A DNA stretch of 36,867 nucleotides from Micavibrio_B sp964633355 (GTDB lineage: Bacteria > Pseudomonadota > Alphaproteobacteria > Micavibrionales > Micavibrionaceae): positions 1 through 36,867 of the forward strand of contig CAZWGO010000022.1 of the NCBI GenBank assembly GCA_964633355.1. The letters run 5' to 3'. The position numbers were made by a program, and so were the translations under genes. Shown here in pieces: positions 6,766-15,382 of this stretch (positions are counted from its first letter, which is position 1; each line of letters starts with the position of its first letter). The notes beneath the pieces are model-generated. The model was not told the origin of the DNA. It did not search any database and was given only the letters and a program-made list of their open reading frames with translations.

Positions 6766-9700
6766 ATGAAACAATCTGTCATTCACGAAGGCTTTTTTAA
6801 AAACGGTAAAATTTTACTCGTGATTCCTTTCTTTGTTTTCTTCGCCTTGTCATGCCTGACATTAATTACATGGTATAAATTAAAAATAGATACTGATCGC
6901 GATATGAGAGCGCTCTTAAAAGCGCAGGGCGAGGCTGTATCCGACGTTACACATGAATATCTCGACCAATTATTTCAAACCCTCAACCGAATGGATCGCC
7001 AGATCGAACTGTCGAATGGCTCCGGTTATATTTATTGGAAGAGCGATGCAACATCGTTCCTTTATGATTATCCAATCTTAAGAAACATTTTTATAGCTGA
7101 CAAAAATTCCAAAGTTACATGGCTCGAAACAAATCATGGAAAAACAGTTCCGCGCGGATTTGACATGGCTTTCGAGCCGGTACGAAAATCTATAATTGAG
7201 AAAGCAAAAAGAACAGGTCACCCGCAACTGACACCTGTTTTGGATTTCGTAAATGGAGGAAATGGATATGTTTATTTCAGTCCAATTATTACGCAGCAAG
7301 GTTATGACGGGATCTTAGGTGTTTCTCTTGATATAAACGATCTGTTCAACGATGTATTTAAAAATGCGGATTTTTTGAACCATTTCTGGATTTCGATAAG
7401 AGAAAACGGAGCTGAAATATATTCGAATGGAGATTCTTATGATAGTAACCTGTCATATCAGGCTGACATTGCCGTATTTGACAAAAACTGGATGCTTTCA
7501 ATCAAGCCTAAAAAAGATTTACTTAAAAGTAAAAATGACGAATTCGATAAAATATTCTTATTGTCTGGAATAGTTATAACTATTTTAGCCACCATCATTT
7601 CTTATTTAATCGTAGAATTTACCCGCAGGGCAAAGACGGTTCGTTATTCAAGAGATCAGTTGAATTATTTTATCAAACATACGCCGGCTGCTATCGCCGT
7701 ATGTGATAATAGCTTTAATTACATGATGGTTAGTGATCGATGGCGAACTGATTTCAACCTTATCAATTTCGAAATCATTGGTAAAAATCATCTCGAAATA
7801 TTCCCTCTGATACCGCTCAGATGGAAAAAAATACTTCTGGAGTGCATCGAAAAAGGAATTAAATCGACAGGAGAAGATGTCGTCAAATTTCAGGATAAGT
7901 TAATCTGGCTTCATTGGGATATAATTCCTTGGTATCTGGCGGACGGTACGGCGGGCGGAATCGTTATGTATGCCGATGATATTACAAAAAGAAAAGAATC
8001 GGAAAGCGACCTTAAAAAAGCACGCGAGGATGCGGAGAAAGCGAATGAAGCTAAAAGTGAATTTCTTGCCAATATGAGTCATGAAATTCGTACGCCGATG
8101 AACGGTATCATGGGAATGAGCCATTTACTGCTCAATACTGATTTGGAATTAAGGCAGCGTCATTATGTGGAAACAATAGGGCATTCGGCAGAATCGCTGA
8201 TGCAAATTATTAACGATATTCTCGATTTCTCGAAAATTGAAGCAGGTAAAATGGAGTTTGAGAAAATTCCATTCGATTTCCAAATTTTATGCGAGGAAGT
8301 AGGTGAAATTATCGCGATTAAAAGCCAAGAAAAGAAGATCGAGTTTTTCCTGCGCTTCAGGCCAGATTGCCCTTACCATTTAATCGGGGATCCGGGCAGA
8401 ATTCGGCAGGCTCTTTTGAATTTATGCGGAAATGCCATAAAATTCACCGATAGAGGTCATGTTCTTCTCGAAATCGAGAAAGAATATTGCGAACAAAATT
8501 TCTGCAGAATAAAAATAAAAGTAGAAGATACCGGAATCGGCATTTCTTATAATCAAAAAAAGAATATTTTTAGAAAATTCGATCAGGCGGATAATTCGAT
8601 GGCACGCAGATATGGTGGCACTGGGTTAGGGCTGGCTATCACTAAGCAATTGGTTGAAAAAATGGGTGGTGAGATTTCATTTGAAAGTGAAGAAGGGCAT
8701 GGAAGTACCTTTACCTGCAGCCTTCCTTTCCATCTTGCTCCAAGTGAAAGCCGGAATACCAATGAGATTGCCGATAACCCGGATCTGAAAGGCACAAAAG
8801 TCCTGATTTTAGATGATCATGTGATTTCATGTGAGATCATCAAAGATATACTGGCAAAACATGAAATGGAAACCGTCGTTTCGACCAGCCCGGAGCAGGC
8901 GATATCTCTTTTGGTTGAGGCTTCCGAAAACAGGCCATTCGATTTCATTATTCTTGATTATATCATGCCCGTTATGAACGGTGTGGAGGTGGCTCAAAAA
9001 ATAAAATCGATACCGGAGCTTAAAAATTTGCAAATCATACTTGGAACGTCACAGCCGACCAGAAGTGACGCGGAAGCAATCAGTGATGCCGGTATTAAAG
9101 GATATTTGGTCAAACCTGTGCGCGCTTCAGAACTCATTTCAATCATTCGTATTTTGAAGGACTTGAAGGAAAATAATAAACAGTCGGAAATGATCACCAG
9201 ATATTCGATACGCGACAATTTATCTGGGCCGAAATCAGTGGAGCGTCTTTATTATAAAGATGCGGTCGTTCTTCTAGCCGAAGATAATCCTGTTAATCAG
9301 GAAGTCATGATGGCTATGTTACAGGATTACGGCATCTCAACGATTGTTGCAGAGAATGGATATGAAGCTGTTAGTCGCATCAGGCAGCAGAAATTCGATC
9401 TTGTATTCATGGATTGTCAAATGCCTGAAATGGATGGTTTTGTCGCTACGCGAGTTATTCGTAAAAGCGGATACGCGCCTGACGATGTTATTATCGTCGC
9501 TTTAACAGCCAATGCGATGAAAGGTGATCGTGAAAAATGCATTGCTTGCGGCATGAATGATTATGTTGCCAAGCCTGTTATGGAAGAAAATGTAAAGCAG
9601 GTCCTTCAAAAATGGCTGCCCGAGGAAAAGCGTTCTGTTGCCCCATCAAAAAATCAAAATATTGAAAAGGATATCGGGATGAATATTAATGCAGGGTCCA

Positions 9701-10029
9701 TCAACAAGGAGAAATTCGATAATTTACAAAAAGCAACGAAGGCTAAATTTCCTGTCATCTTGCAAACCTTCATGGCCAGTGCGGATAAGCTGATCCTGCA
9801 GCTCGGTGAGGCTATTCAACAGAAGAATGTGGACGCTGTGCGGGAATACGCTCACTCCCTTAAATCTGCAGGACAATTAGGGGCTGATAAGATGTATGAC
9901 CTTGCCAAGGAAATAGAAGAAGATGCCATAGCGGGAGATATTTCCCACTCTGATGCATTTTTAGAAGAGATTAAAATTGAATATAAGAATGTTAAATCCA
10001 AAATTCAAAGTATTCTGATTAATTCTTGA
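6766..10029 (+). CDS. Hybrid sensor histidine kinase (Cache-like/PAS/HisKA/HATPase/REC/REC/Hpt)
   Basis: A 1087-residue membrane hybrid kinase of the BarA/ArcB-like multi-step phosphorelay class. In order: TM1 (about 15-36), a periplasmic sensing region of about 225 residues with a Cache-like look (GILGVSLDINDLF), TM2 (about 264-284), a PAS domain (about 297-405), a coiled segment, HisKA with His439 in MSHEIRTPMNGIMG, HATPase_c (N box LLNLCGNAIKFT, DTGIGI, GGTGLGLAI), REC1 with Asp731 (ILDYIMP), REC2 with Asp883 (MDCQMPEMDG) and Lys936, and a C-terminal Hpt with His1030 (AHSLKSAGQLGA). All key residues are present. ATG 6766 is preferred to an in-frame TTG at 6760; neither has a clear Shine-Dalgarno. 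The signal and final response regulator are unknown; the REC-HATPase gene at 12819 is a candidate partner. Confidence 0.93.
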   Translation: MKQSVIHEGFFKNGKILLVIPFFVFFALSCLTLITWYKLKIDTDRDMRALLKAQGEAVSDVTHEYLDQLFQTLNRMDRQIELSNGSGYIYWKSDATSFLYDYPILRNIFIADKNSKVTWLETNHGKTVPRGFDMAFEPVRKSIIEKAKRTGHPQLTPVLDFVNGGNGYVYFSPIITQQGYDGILGVSLDINDLFNDVFKNADFLNHFWISIRENGAEIYSNGDSYDSNLSYQADIAVFDKNWMLSIKPKKDLLKSKNDEFDKIFLLSGIVITILATIISYLIVEFTRRAKTVRYSRDQLNYFIKHTPAAIAVCDNSFNYMMVSDRWRTDFNLINFEIIGKNHLEIFPLIPLRWKKILLECIEKGIKSTGEDVVKFQDKLIWLHWDIIPWYLADGTAGGIVMYADDITKRKESESDLKKAREDAEKANEAKSEFLANMSHEIRTPMNGIMGMSHLLLNTDLELRQRHYVETIGHSAESLMQIINDILDFSKIEAGKMEFEKIPFDFQILCEEVGEIIAIKSQEKKIEFFLRFRPDCPYHLIGDPGRIRQALLNLCGNAIKFTDRGHVLLEIEKEYCEQNFCRIKIKVEDTGIGISYNQKKNIFRKFDQADNSMARRYGGTGLGLAITKQLVEKMGGEISFESEEGHGSTFTCSLPFHLAPSESRNTNEIADNPDLKGTKVLILDDHVISCEIIKDILAKHEMETVVSTSPEQAISLLVEASENRPFDFIILDYIMPVMNGVEVAQKIKSIPELKNLQIILGTSQPTRSDAEAISDAGIKGYLVKPVRASELISIIRILKDLKENNKQSEMITRYSIRDNLSGPKSVERLYYKDAVVLLAEDNPVNQEVMMAMLQDYGISTIVAENGYEAVSRIRQQKFDLVFMDCQMPEMDGFVATRVIRKSGYAPDDVIIVALTANAMKGDREKCIACGMNDYVAKPVMEENVKQVLQKWLPEEKRSVAPSKNQNIEKDIGMNINAGSINKEKFDNLQKATKAKFPVILQTFMASADKLILQLGEAIQQKNVDAVREYAHSLKSAGQLGADKMYDLAKEIEEDAIAGDISHSDAFLEEIKIEYKNVKSKIQSILINS

Positions 10030-10030
10030 T

Positions 10031-11353
10031 TTATCTTTCATTAAAAGCAGTCTGCATCGCAGCATTCACCGGGCGCAGTAGATATTCGATGATTGTCTTC
10101 TTACCTGTAATAATATCTGCCTGAACAACCATACCAGGCAATATCCTGTTCTTTTGAGTATCAAGACCGATATAGTTTTTTTCCAGCTTTATTTTGGCTT
10201 TATAGAATGATTCTCCTTTTTCATTTTGGAAGGTTGACGCTGAAATACTTTTTAAATGCCCCGAAATAGTTCCGTATTTGGAAAAGTCAAAAGCTGTTAC
10301 CTTGACTTTTACATTCTGGCCTTCCTGTACGTTGCCAATATCGCTAGGCTGGATAAGCGCCTCGACTACCATTTCTTTATTCATTGGCACGATCTCCAGA
10401 AGGATCTTACCTTGTTCTATTATCGAGCCTATTGTGTGGACGGTTAGTCCTTTTGCGATTCCGCTAACCGGAGCAGTCACGGTGGTTCTGGCAGAGACAT
10501 CTTCAAGTTTTACAATGCTTTTATTGATCTCCGCCAGTTCTGCTTCAATTTCGCCTAGTTTGGTCATGGCGTCCTGACTAAGATCGGCGTTTAGCGATTC
10601 CAGACGGTTTCTATATTCTCTAATTGCGGCCATCGCCTGGTTTTCCTGACTTACGGATGCGGTCAGATCTCCTTTCAGGAGATTGACTTGCCGTTCGCTC
10701 GACATGACCGCTACTTTTGAGACGGATCCTTTTTTCGAAAGCTCTTTATTAATAGAAAATTCTTCGCTGGCTAGTTCGAGATTACGCTTGATCGAGCTTC
10801 TGGCAGATAGAATGCCCTGAAGTTCATTTTCTTTTTGGGCGATCTGGTCACGCAAGACTTCCTGTTGGCCGGACCTTGATGCTTCCATGCTTTCCAGAAT
10901 GATCATTTCTTCTGGTGTAAGGGACGAAGCGTCGAATTCACCGCTGGCAAATTTTTTCAAGCGTATCGATTGTTGTTGAAGTGAGCTTTGACGGGATTTC
11001 ATCTGCCCGAAATCGGCATCCGCATTCGTATTGTCAAATTTAATGAGAGCTTGGCCCTTTTCAACATATTGACCATCTTCAACAAGTATCTCTTTAATAA
11101 TACCGCCTTCCAGATGCTGTACGGTTTGGACGTAGCCGTTGGGAATGATCTGGCCGCTGGCAGAAGCGATTTCCTGAACCGATGCAAATGACGCCCAGGT
11201 TAGAAAAACAAAGAGCAGAATACCAATGATATTGGCGCCTGTATATAATGCGCCCGGCACAGGAGATTCCTCCATGGTAATGGGCTGAGTAACGGCGGCT
11301 GGAACTTTATATTTCATTGTAGCCAGGGCTGAATTTGCTGTATTGGTAGTCAT
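10031..11353 (-). CDS. HlyD-family type I secretion periplasmic adaptor
   Basis: A 440-residue membrane-fusion protein. A short cytoplasmic N-terminus is followed by one TM helix (about 38-58), a lipoyl/barrel-sandwich half (GQIIPNGYVQTVQHLEGGIIKEILVEDGQ, about 67-95, with the HlyD signature), a long coiled-coil hairpin (about 115-275, rich in Gln, Glu and Lys), the second barrel half (TTVTAPVSGIAKGLTVHTIG) and a C-terminal beta domain ending in GMVVQADIITGKKTIIEYLLRPV. HlyD proteins connect an inner-membrane ABC transporter to a TolC-type channel to secrete unfolded RTX or adhesin-type proteins in one step. The gene is complete. Its start overlaps the stop of the ABC gene by 4 bases (ATGA). 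No RTX substrate or TolC gene is adjacent. It ends 1 base from the convergent histidine kinase stop. Confidence 0.93.
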   Translation of the reverse strand: MTTNTANSALATMKYKVPAAVTQPITMEESPVPGALYTGANIIGILLFVFLTWASFASVQEIASASGQIIPNGYVQTVQHLEGGIIKEILVEDGQYVEKGQALIKFDNTNADADFGQMKSRQSSLQQQSIRLKKFASGEFDASSLTPEEMIILESMEASRSGQQEVLRDQIAQKENELQGILSARSSIKRNLELASEEFSINKELSKKGSVSKVAVMSSERQVNLLKGDLTASVSQENQAMAAIREYRNRLESLNADLSQDAMTKLGEIEAELAEINKSIVKLEDVSARTTVTAPVSGIAKGLTVHTIGSIIEQGKILLEIVPMNKEMVVEALIQPSDIGNVQEGQNVKVKVTAFDFSKYGTISGHLKSISASTFQNEKGESFYKAKIKLEKNYIGLDTQKNRILPGMVVQADIITGKKTIIEYLLRPVNAAMQTAFNER

Positions 11354-12582
11354 GCTTTTTTTCCTTTCAGCACATTTAAAACTTGCATCGGCGGGCCGGC
11401 ATGTGTCAGTTCGCCTTTGTTCATAAACAACAGTTGATCGGCAAGGCGCATATGATCTTCACGGTGAGTTGCCATGATAACGGTCGATTTGCCGCGTAAT
11501 TGATTAATCTTTCTTTCAAAGGCAAGATCGTTTTCCTTCCCGAGAGAATAGGATGCCTCATCGAAAAGATAAATCTGGGCTTTGCGCAAATAGGCGCGTG
11601 CGAGATTTAATTTCTGACGAAGGCTATCGGTTATATTGTTGTTTTCAGAATTTATGCGCGTTTCAAGTCTCTCTGGTAATAGGTTAAGCTCTTCCAGAGC
11701 GCATGCGTCGGATAGAGCTTCTTCAATATTAGAATCGCTGGCTGCGGGATTGGAGAATAATAAATTTGCTTTGATTGTGTCCGGAAAGAAATCAGCGTGC
11801 TGCGGAATATACGAAATGCTTTGACGGAGCAGCAGTGGATCGAATTGTCTTATATCTATATTATCAATTCGTACACTTCCTGCCTGTGGTTGGTAAAGGC
11901 CAAGAATAAGCTTCAATGCTGTGGATTTTCCTGAGCCGTTATTTCCCTTAATGGCGACGATTTGTCCCGGCTTTATATCAAGACTGACCCCAAGAAGTGC
12001 CGGCTCTGCTTCAGGATTGTATTTCAGACTAACGCGGTGGAAACTAACGCCGCCTTTGACTAATGCGGGCATGCGCACGGATTGTCCTATGGAATTATAT
12101 TCGGGCGGGACAGAAAGAAGTTTCTCGACCTGTTTCGTGCTTGAAAACAACTGCTGCAACTTGGTAAAGGAGGCACAACAAATCTGAAGTGGGGCTATTA
12201 TCCGCCACATCAGCATCATTGAAGCAATTAATGTACCGGTGCTTAGGCTTTGGTCGATAGCCATAGTGACGCCAAAAGCCAATGTTGCACAGGCACCGGC
12301 AATCATTAAACCATAAGATGCCGTCTCCAAAGTCTGAGACAGAAAAGCTGATTGAAAACTGGCAAAAGATGCCTGATTAGACAGGCTTCTATATCGGGCG
12401 CGCCAGATATCATCAAGCCCGGCCAAACGAAGTTCCCGTAATTTGGTGATGGTTTCCAGGATAAATTCCTGTCTTTTGGTGACATTGATGGCCGATAGGC
12501 GGGCGCGTGATTTAAGCCTTGGTGCAATGATGGCGAGAAGAGCTATGTAGCAGGCAATGAGGATGATTGGCACAAGTGCCAA
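11350..12582 (-). CDS. Type I secretion ABC transporter, N-terminally truncated; probable remnant
   Basis: The frame encodes the second half of an LssB/LapB-like T1SS ABC protein. It opens inside the transmembrane domain (WLALVPIILIACYIALLAII, then LETITKLRELRLAG) and has a full-length nucleotide-binding domain: Walker A GNNGSGKST (213-221), Q-loop Gln261, Walker B IYLFDE (337-342) and switch His373. The ABC signature, normally LSGGQ, reads ITDSL at 318-322 with no glycines. These transporters are usually 560-720 residues; only 410 remain from a TTG at 12582, there is no ATG, and an in-frame TAG lies at 12610-12612. The leading TM helices and any peptidase-like domain are absent. The intact ATGA overlap with hlyD shows the original operon. 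Either a pseudogene or, less likely, a degenerate subunit of a heterodimer. Confidence 0.8.
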   Translation of the reverse strand: MALVPIILIACYIALLAIIAPRLKSRARLSAINVTKRQEFILETITKLRELRLAGLDDIWRARYRSLSNQASFASFQSAFLSQTLETASYGLMIAGACATLAFGVTMAIDQSLSTGTLIASMMLMWRIIAPLQICCASFTKLQQLFSSTKQVEKLLSVPPEYNSIGQSVRMPALVKGGVSFHRVSLKYNPEAEPALLGVSLDIKPGQIVAIKGNNGSGKSTALKLILGLYQPQAGSVRIDNIDIRQFDPLLLRQSISYIPQHADFFPDTIKANLLFSNPAASDSNIEEALSDACALEELNLLPERLETRINSENNNITDSLRQKLNLARAYLRKAQIYLFDEASYSLGKENDLAFERKINQLRGKSTVIMATHREDHMRLADQLLFMNKGELTHAGPPMQVLNVLKGKKA

Positions 12583-12593
12583 CCAGCCAGCGA

Positions 12594-12698
12594 TTAAAAT
12601 CGTAAAGAGCTAAACAGATTGCTGTTTACATTGAATTCTGTATTTGGATCATATCCCTGATGAATACGCGCATTCAGATTGAATTTATTGTCAGCCAT
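12594..12698 (-). CDS. Orphan 34-residue ORF upstream of the truncated ABC gene
   Basis: An ATG at 12698 opens a 34-codon frame ending in TAA at 12594, in a different frame from the ABC gene that follows. The peptide is Asn-rich (MADNKFNLNARIHQGYD at its start, ending SSLRF) and hydrophilic. A weak GGGT precedes the start. Because ABC-like sequence seems to begin around 12600, across this stop, it may be the original N-terminus of the ABC gene joined out of frame by an internal deletion. It could also be an unrelated fragment. I recognise no family. Confidence 0.35.
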   Translation of the reverse strand: MADNKFNLNARIHQGYDPNTEFNVNSNLFSSLRF

Positions 12699-12818
12699 GA
12701 TGATACCCGTTTTTTTTGTTTATTCTTGATGGTATCTAAGACCGATTTAACGATATCTGAATTGAATACGCGGATATGTTTGTAGCATTTTTCGATAAAT
12801 TCGAATTAAACTCGCTCT

Positions 12819-13775
12819 ATGAAATCAGAAAAAAATATTCAAATACGTCCTGCGCAAGGATACTCAAATTTAGCAAAAGTTCTTTTGGTTGAGGATGAAC
12901 CGGCCAATAGCGCTATTTTATCCGCCTATCTTGAAAACGCCGGATATATCGTCGATGAGGCATCGGACGGAGTTGTCGCGTGGCAAATGCTGGAAGAGCA
13001 GCCTAGCCGTTACCGCCTGATCTTGACGGATAAACGCATGCCGAACATGAACGGCCTTGAGCTTGCTGCGCGGATTAAAGCCGATAAAAGATTTTCAAAT
13101 ATACCTGTCATCATGCAAACGGGAGATTCATCGCAAGAGGAGTTTTTGAAAGGCATCAAAGCTGGTGTCTATTATTATCTTGCGAAACCTTATGACGAAA
13201 CAACCTTGCTAGCTTTGGTTAGATCGGCTGCGATCGAGCGTGACAGAAAAGAAATTTTTGAACGCCGGATTTCCAGCCAGCAGAATGCGCTAACGAATTT
13301 ATCAAGAGGTGAATTTTTCGTACAATTGCCCGAAGAAGCGCAAAATACGGCTTTTCTTTTAGGAAGTATTTTTCCAAGACCCGAGCTGGCTGTATCAGGA
13401 TTATATGAATTGATTCTAAACGGCATTGAGCACGGAAATCTTGGTATTGGCTACGAAAGAAAAGGCGAACTTCTATCCGAAGGTAGGCTTGAAGAAGAAA
13501 TTAACTATCTGGCTAAATTACCGGATAATGCCAAGAAAAAAGCTTTTATATGCTTCGAAAAATTTCCTAAGAGACTGGAAGTCACGATTACGGATGACGG
13601 ATCGGGTTTTGACTGGCAACCTTATTTAGAGATAGAGCCTTCGCGCGCTACGCATGGAAACGGGAGAGGTATTGCCAAAGCTAATTTGCTCGGGTTTGAT
13701 GAGGTCAATTATCTGGGTGTCGGCAATCAGGTCAAGGTTGTTTCCTACACAAAATATCTCGCAAATTCACTCTAA
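12819..13775 (+). CDS. Response regulator with C-terminal anti-sigma-like HATPase domain
   Basis: A 318-residue two-domain protein. Residues about 19-137 are a receiver domain: acidic pair Glu25/Asp26 (LVEDE), phosphoacceptor Asp71 (LILTDKRMPNMNG), Thr101 and Lys123 (YYLAKPYDE). Residues about 165-312 form an RsbW/SpoIIAB-like ATPase: N box ELILNGIEHGN (197-207), DDGSGFDW (259-266), HGNGRGIAKA (279-288). No HisKA or phosphoacceptor His region is seen, so it is probably not an ordinary histidine kinase. By family logic, phosphorylation of the receiver would control an ATP-dependent switch kinase or partner-binding domain; the partner is unknown. No anti-sigma-factor antagonist or sigma factor lies nearby. 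The hybrid kinase with an Hpt domain at 6.8-10 kb is a possible phosphate donor. Confidence 0.85.
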   Translation: MKSEKNIQIRPAQGYSNLAKVLLVEDEPANSAILSAYLENAGYIVDEASDGVVAWQMLEEQPSRYRLILTDKRMPNMNGLELAARIKADKRFSNIPVIMQTGDSSQEEFLKGIKAGVYYYLAKPYDETTLLALVRSAAIERDRKEIFERRISSQQNALTNLSRGEFFVQLPEEAQNTAFLLGSIFPRPELAVSGLYELILNGIEHGNLGIGYERKGELLSEGRLEEEINYLAKLPDNAKKKAFICFEKFPKRLEVTITDDGSGFDWQPYLEIEPSRATHGNGRGIAKANLLGFDEVNYLGVGNQVKVVSYTKYLANSL

Positions 13776-13814
13776 AGCATTGCCGTTCCCTTATATCGAT
13801 ATAATATAATTGGT

Positions 13815-14087
13815 ATGGATCAGGTGACAGATAATATCGAAAAAAGAAGATTTGAGCTGGATGTAGACGGTCAGACTGTCTTTGCCAATTATCGGCTGGA
13901 TAATAATGTCATGTTCATAAACTATGTTGAATCTCCGGTTGCCCTTCGCGGAAGCGGTGCAGCGGGAAAGCTTATGGAGGGCGTCATGAAAATAGCGCAG
14001 GAACGTTCTTATAAAGTTGTGCCGATCTGCGGCTATGCTGTTTCATGGATAAATCGCCATAAGGAATATCAATCACTTTTGGCGTAA
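13815..14087 (+). CDS. Small GNAT-like N-acetyltransferase (YjdJ/Acetyltransf_CG type)
   Basis: A 90-residue protein matching the compact GNAT-related family PF14542. It has the beta strand RFELDVDGQTVFANYRL, the conserved turn VESPVALRGSGAAGKLMEGV (acetyl-CoA pyrophosphate loop) and the tail KVVPICGYAVSWINRHKEYQ. The start is an ATG 39 bases after the receiver-HATPase gene; AT-rich TATAAT-like hexamers at 13800-13810 lie unusually close to it. The 3' end overlaps the convergent flavoprotein gene by 19 bases. The substrate of this family is unknown. Confidence 0.83.
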   Translation: MDQVTDNIEKRRFELDVDGQTVFANYRLDNNVMFINYVESPVALRGSGAAGKLMEGVMKIAQERSYKVVPICGYAVSWINRHKEYQSLLA

Positions 14088-15292
14088 TTAATAATACCCT
14101 TTGCTGCGGCTATACCAGTTGCAAAACAGGCCTGTAATAAATAACCGCCTGTCGGCGCTTCCCAGTCCAGCATTTCGCCGGCAACAAAAACGCTAGCCAA
14201 ATCTTTGATCATCATATTTTGATCGATATTATCTAACTGAACGCCACCTGCGCTTGATATAGCGCGTTCTATTGGGAAAGTCGCCATCAATTTAACCGGA
14301 ATGGATTTGATAGTTTGCGCTAGTTTCCGGTCAGTTAACTCGCTGACTTTAGGATTGGCTTCTCTGAGAAGATTAATAGCAAGGGAATTCAGGCCAAGCG
14401 ATTTTTGCAAATAGGTCGTAAAAGATTGTTTGCGGCGCGGTGATTTTTGAAGCCTGTCGATAATGTCCTGTTCTCTCATTGCCGGTTTTAAATCGATCCT
14501 TAAAACAGTTGAAATTCCAGCCTCCAAGGAATGACGTAAATGGGAAGAGAGAGCATAGACAGCGCCGCCTTCGATGCCATTGGATGAAATCATAACCTCG
14601 CCCTTGATGTTATGCTCACCAAAAGAAAGACCAATGCTTTTCAAAGGCTGGCCAGAGAATTTTTTCTTGAATATATCAGACCAATTGACGGTAAAGCCGC
14701 AATTGGCTGGGTGCAAGGGAGAGACTGGGATATTTTTCTCCTGAAGGAGTTTTACCCATGATCCGTCAGAGCCTAAATTCGGCCATGATGCGCCGCCAAG
14801 GGAAAGTAATGTATAATCGGAGCTTATAAATTCATCGATGCCGTTTTGGTCCGTGAAAATCAATCGGCCTTCTTCATCCCAGCCACGCCAGTTCCGTTGG
14901 AGTTTGAATTGAACGTTTAGAGTCTCAAGTTTTTTGAGCCATGCGCGTAATAGGGGGGATGCTTTGAAAGTTTTTGGAAATATCCGTCCGCTCGACCCGA
15001 TAAATGTCTCCTCCCCGAGTTCGTGGCACCAGTTGCGAAGATCGTCAGGTGTAAACCTGTCCAGCAAAGATCCGATAAATTCTTGTGATTTTGTATTATA
15101 TTTCTTCTTGAAATCGACGAGTGCCTCGGAATGGGTCAGGTTCAAACCCCCACGGCCTGCCATCAGGAATTTCCGTCCGACTGAGGGTTTGCGGTCGTAA
15201 ATAGTGACAGAAAAACCATTACCGGCCAGAATTTCCGCCGCTATAAGCCCTGACGGTCCGCCGCCGATGATGGTAACCCGCTGCTTTTTCAA
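14069..15292 (-). CDS. NAD(P)/FAD-dependent flavoprotein, TIGR03862-like (HI0933 superfamily)
   Basis: A 407-residue flavoprotein. The N-terminal Rossmann motif is VTIIGGGPSGLIAAEIL, then KPSVGRKFLMAGRGGLNLTHSE, which identifies the TIGR03862 branch of the HI0933/BaiN superfamily. Further signatures are LSLGGASWPNLGSDGSW, HPANCGF and the C-terminal FAD-contact block VAGEMLDWEAPTGGYLLQACF. Members are cytoplasmic FAD proteins; no reaction is established for this branch. It is divergent from a BaiN-type paralogue, with about 90 bases between the two likely starts. Confidence 0.88.
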   Translation of the reverse strand: MKKQRVTIIGGGPSGLIAAEILAGNGFSVTIYDRKPSVGRKFLMAGRGGLNLTHSEALVDFKKKYNTKSQEFIGSLLDRFTPDDLRNWCHELGEETFIGSSGRIFPKTFKASPLLRAWLKKLETLNVQFKLQRNWRGWDEEGRLIFTDQNGIDEFISSDYTLLSLGGASWPNLGSDGSWVKLLQEKNIPVSPLHPANCGFTVNWSDIFKKKFSGQPLKSIGLSFGEHNIKGEVMISSNGIEGGAVYALSSHLRHSLEAGISTVLRIDLKPAMREQDIIDRLQKSPRRKQSFTTYLQKSLGLNSLAINLLREANPKVSELTDRKLAQTIKSIPVKLMATFPIERAISSAGGVQLDNIDQNMMIKDLASVFVAGEMLDWEAPTGGYLLQACFATGIAAAKGIINYAKSD

Positions 15293-15382
15293 GAAGTATT
15301 GGTCTTTCGCGCTTGTTTCATTTATGTGAGTACCATAACCATTTATGGTTCAAATTCAATTTTTTCTGAAAGCCTCGCCAAT

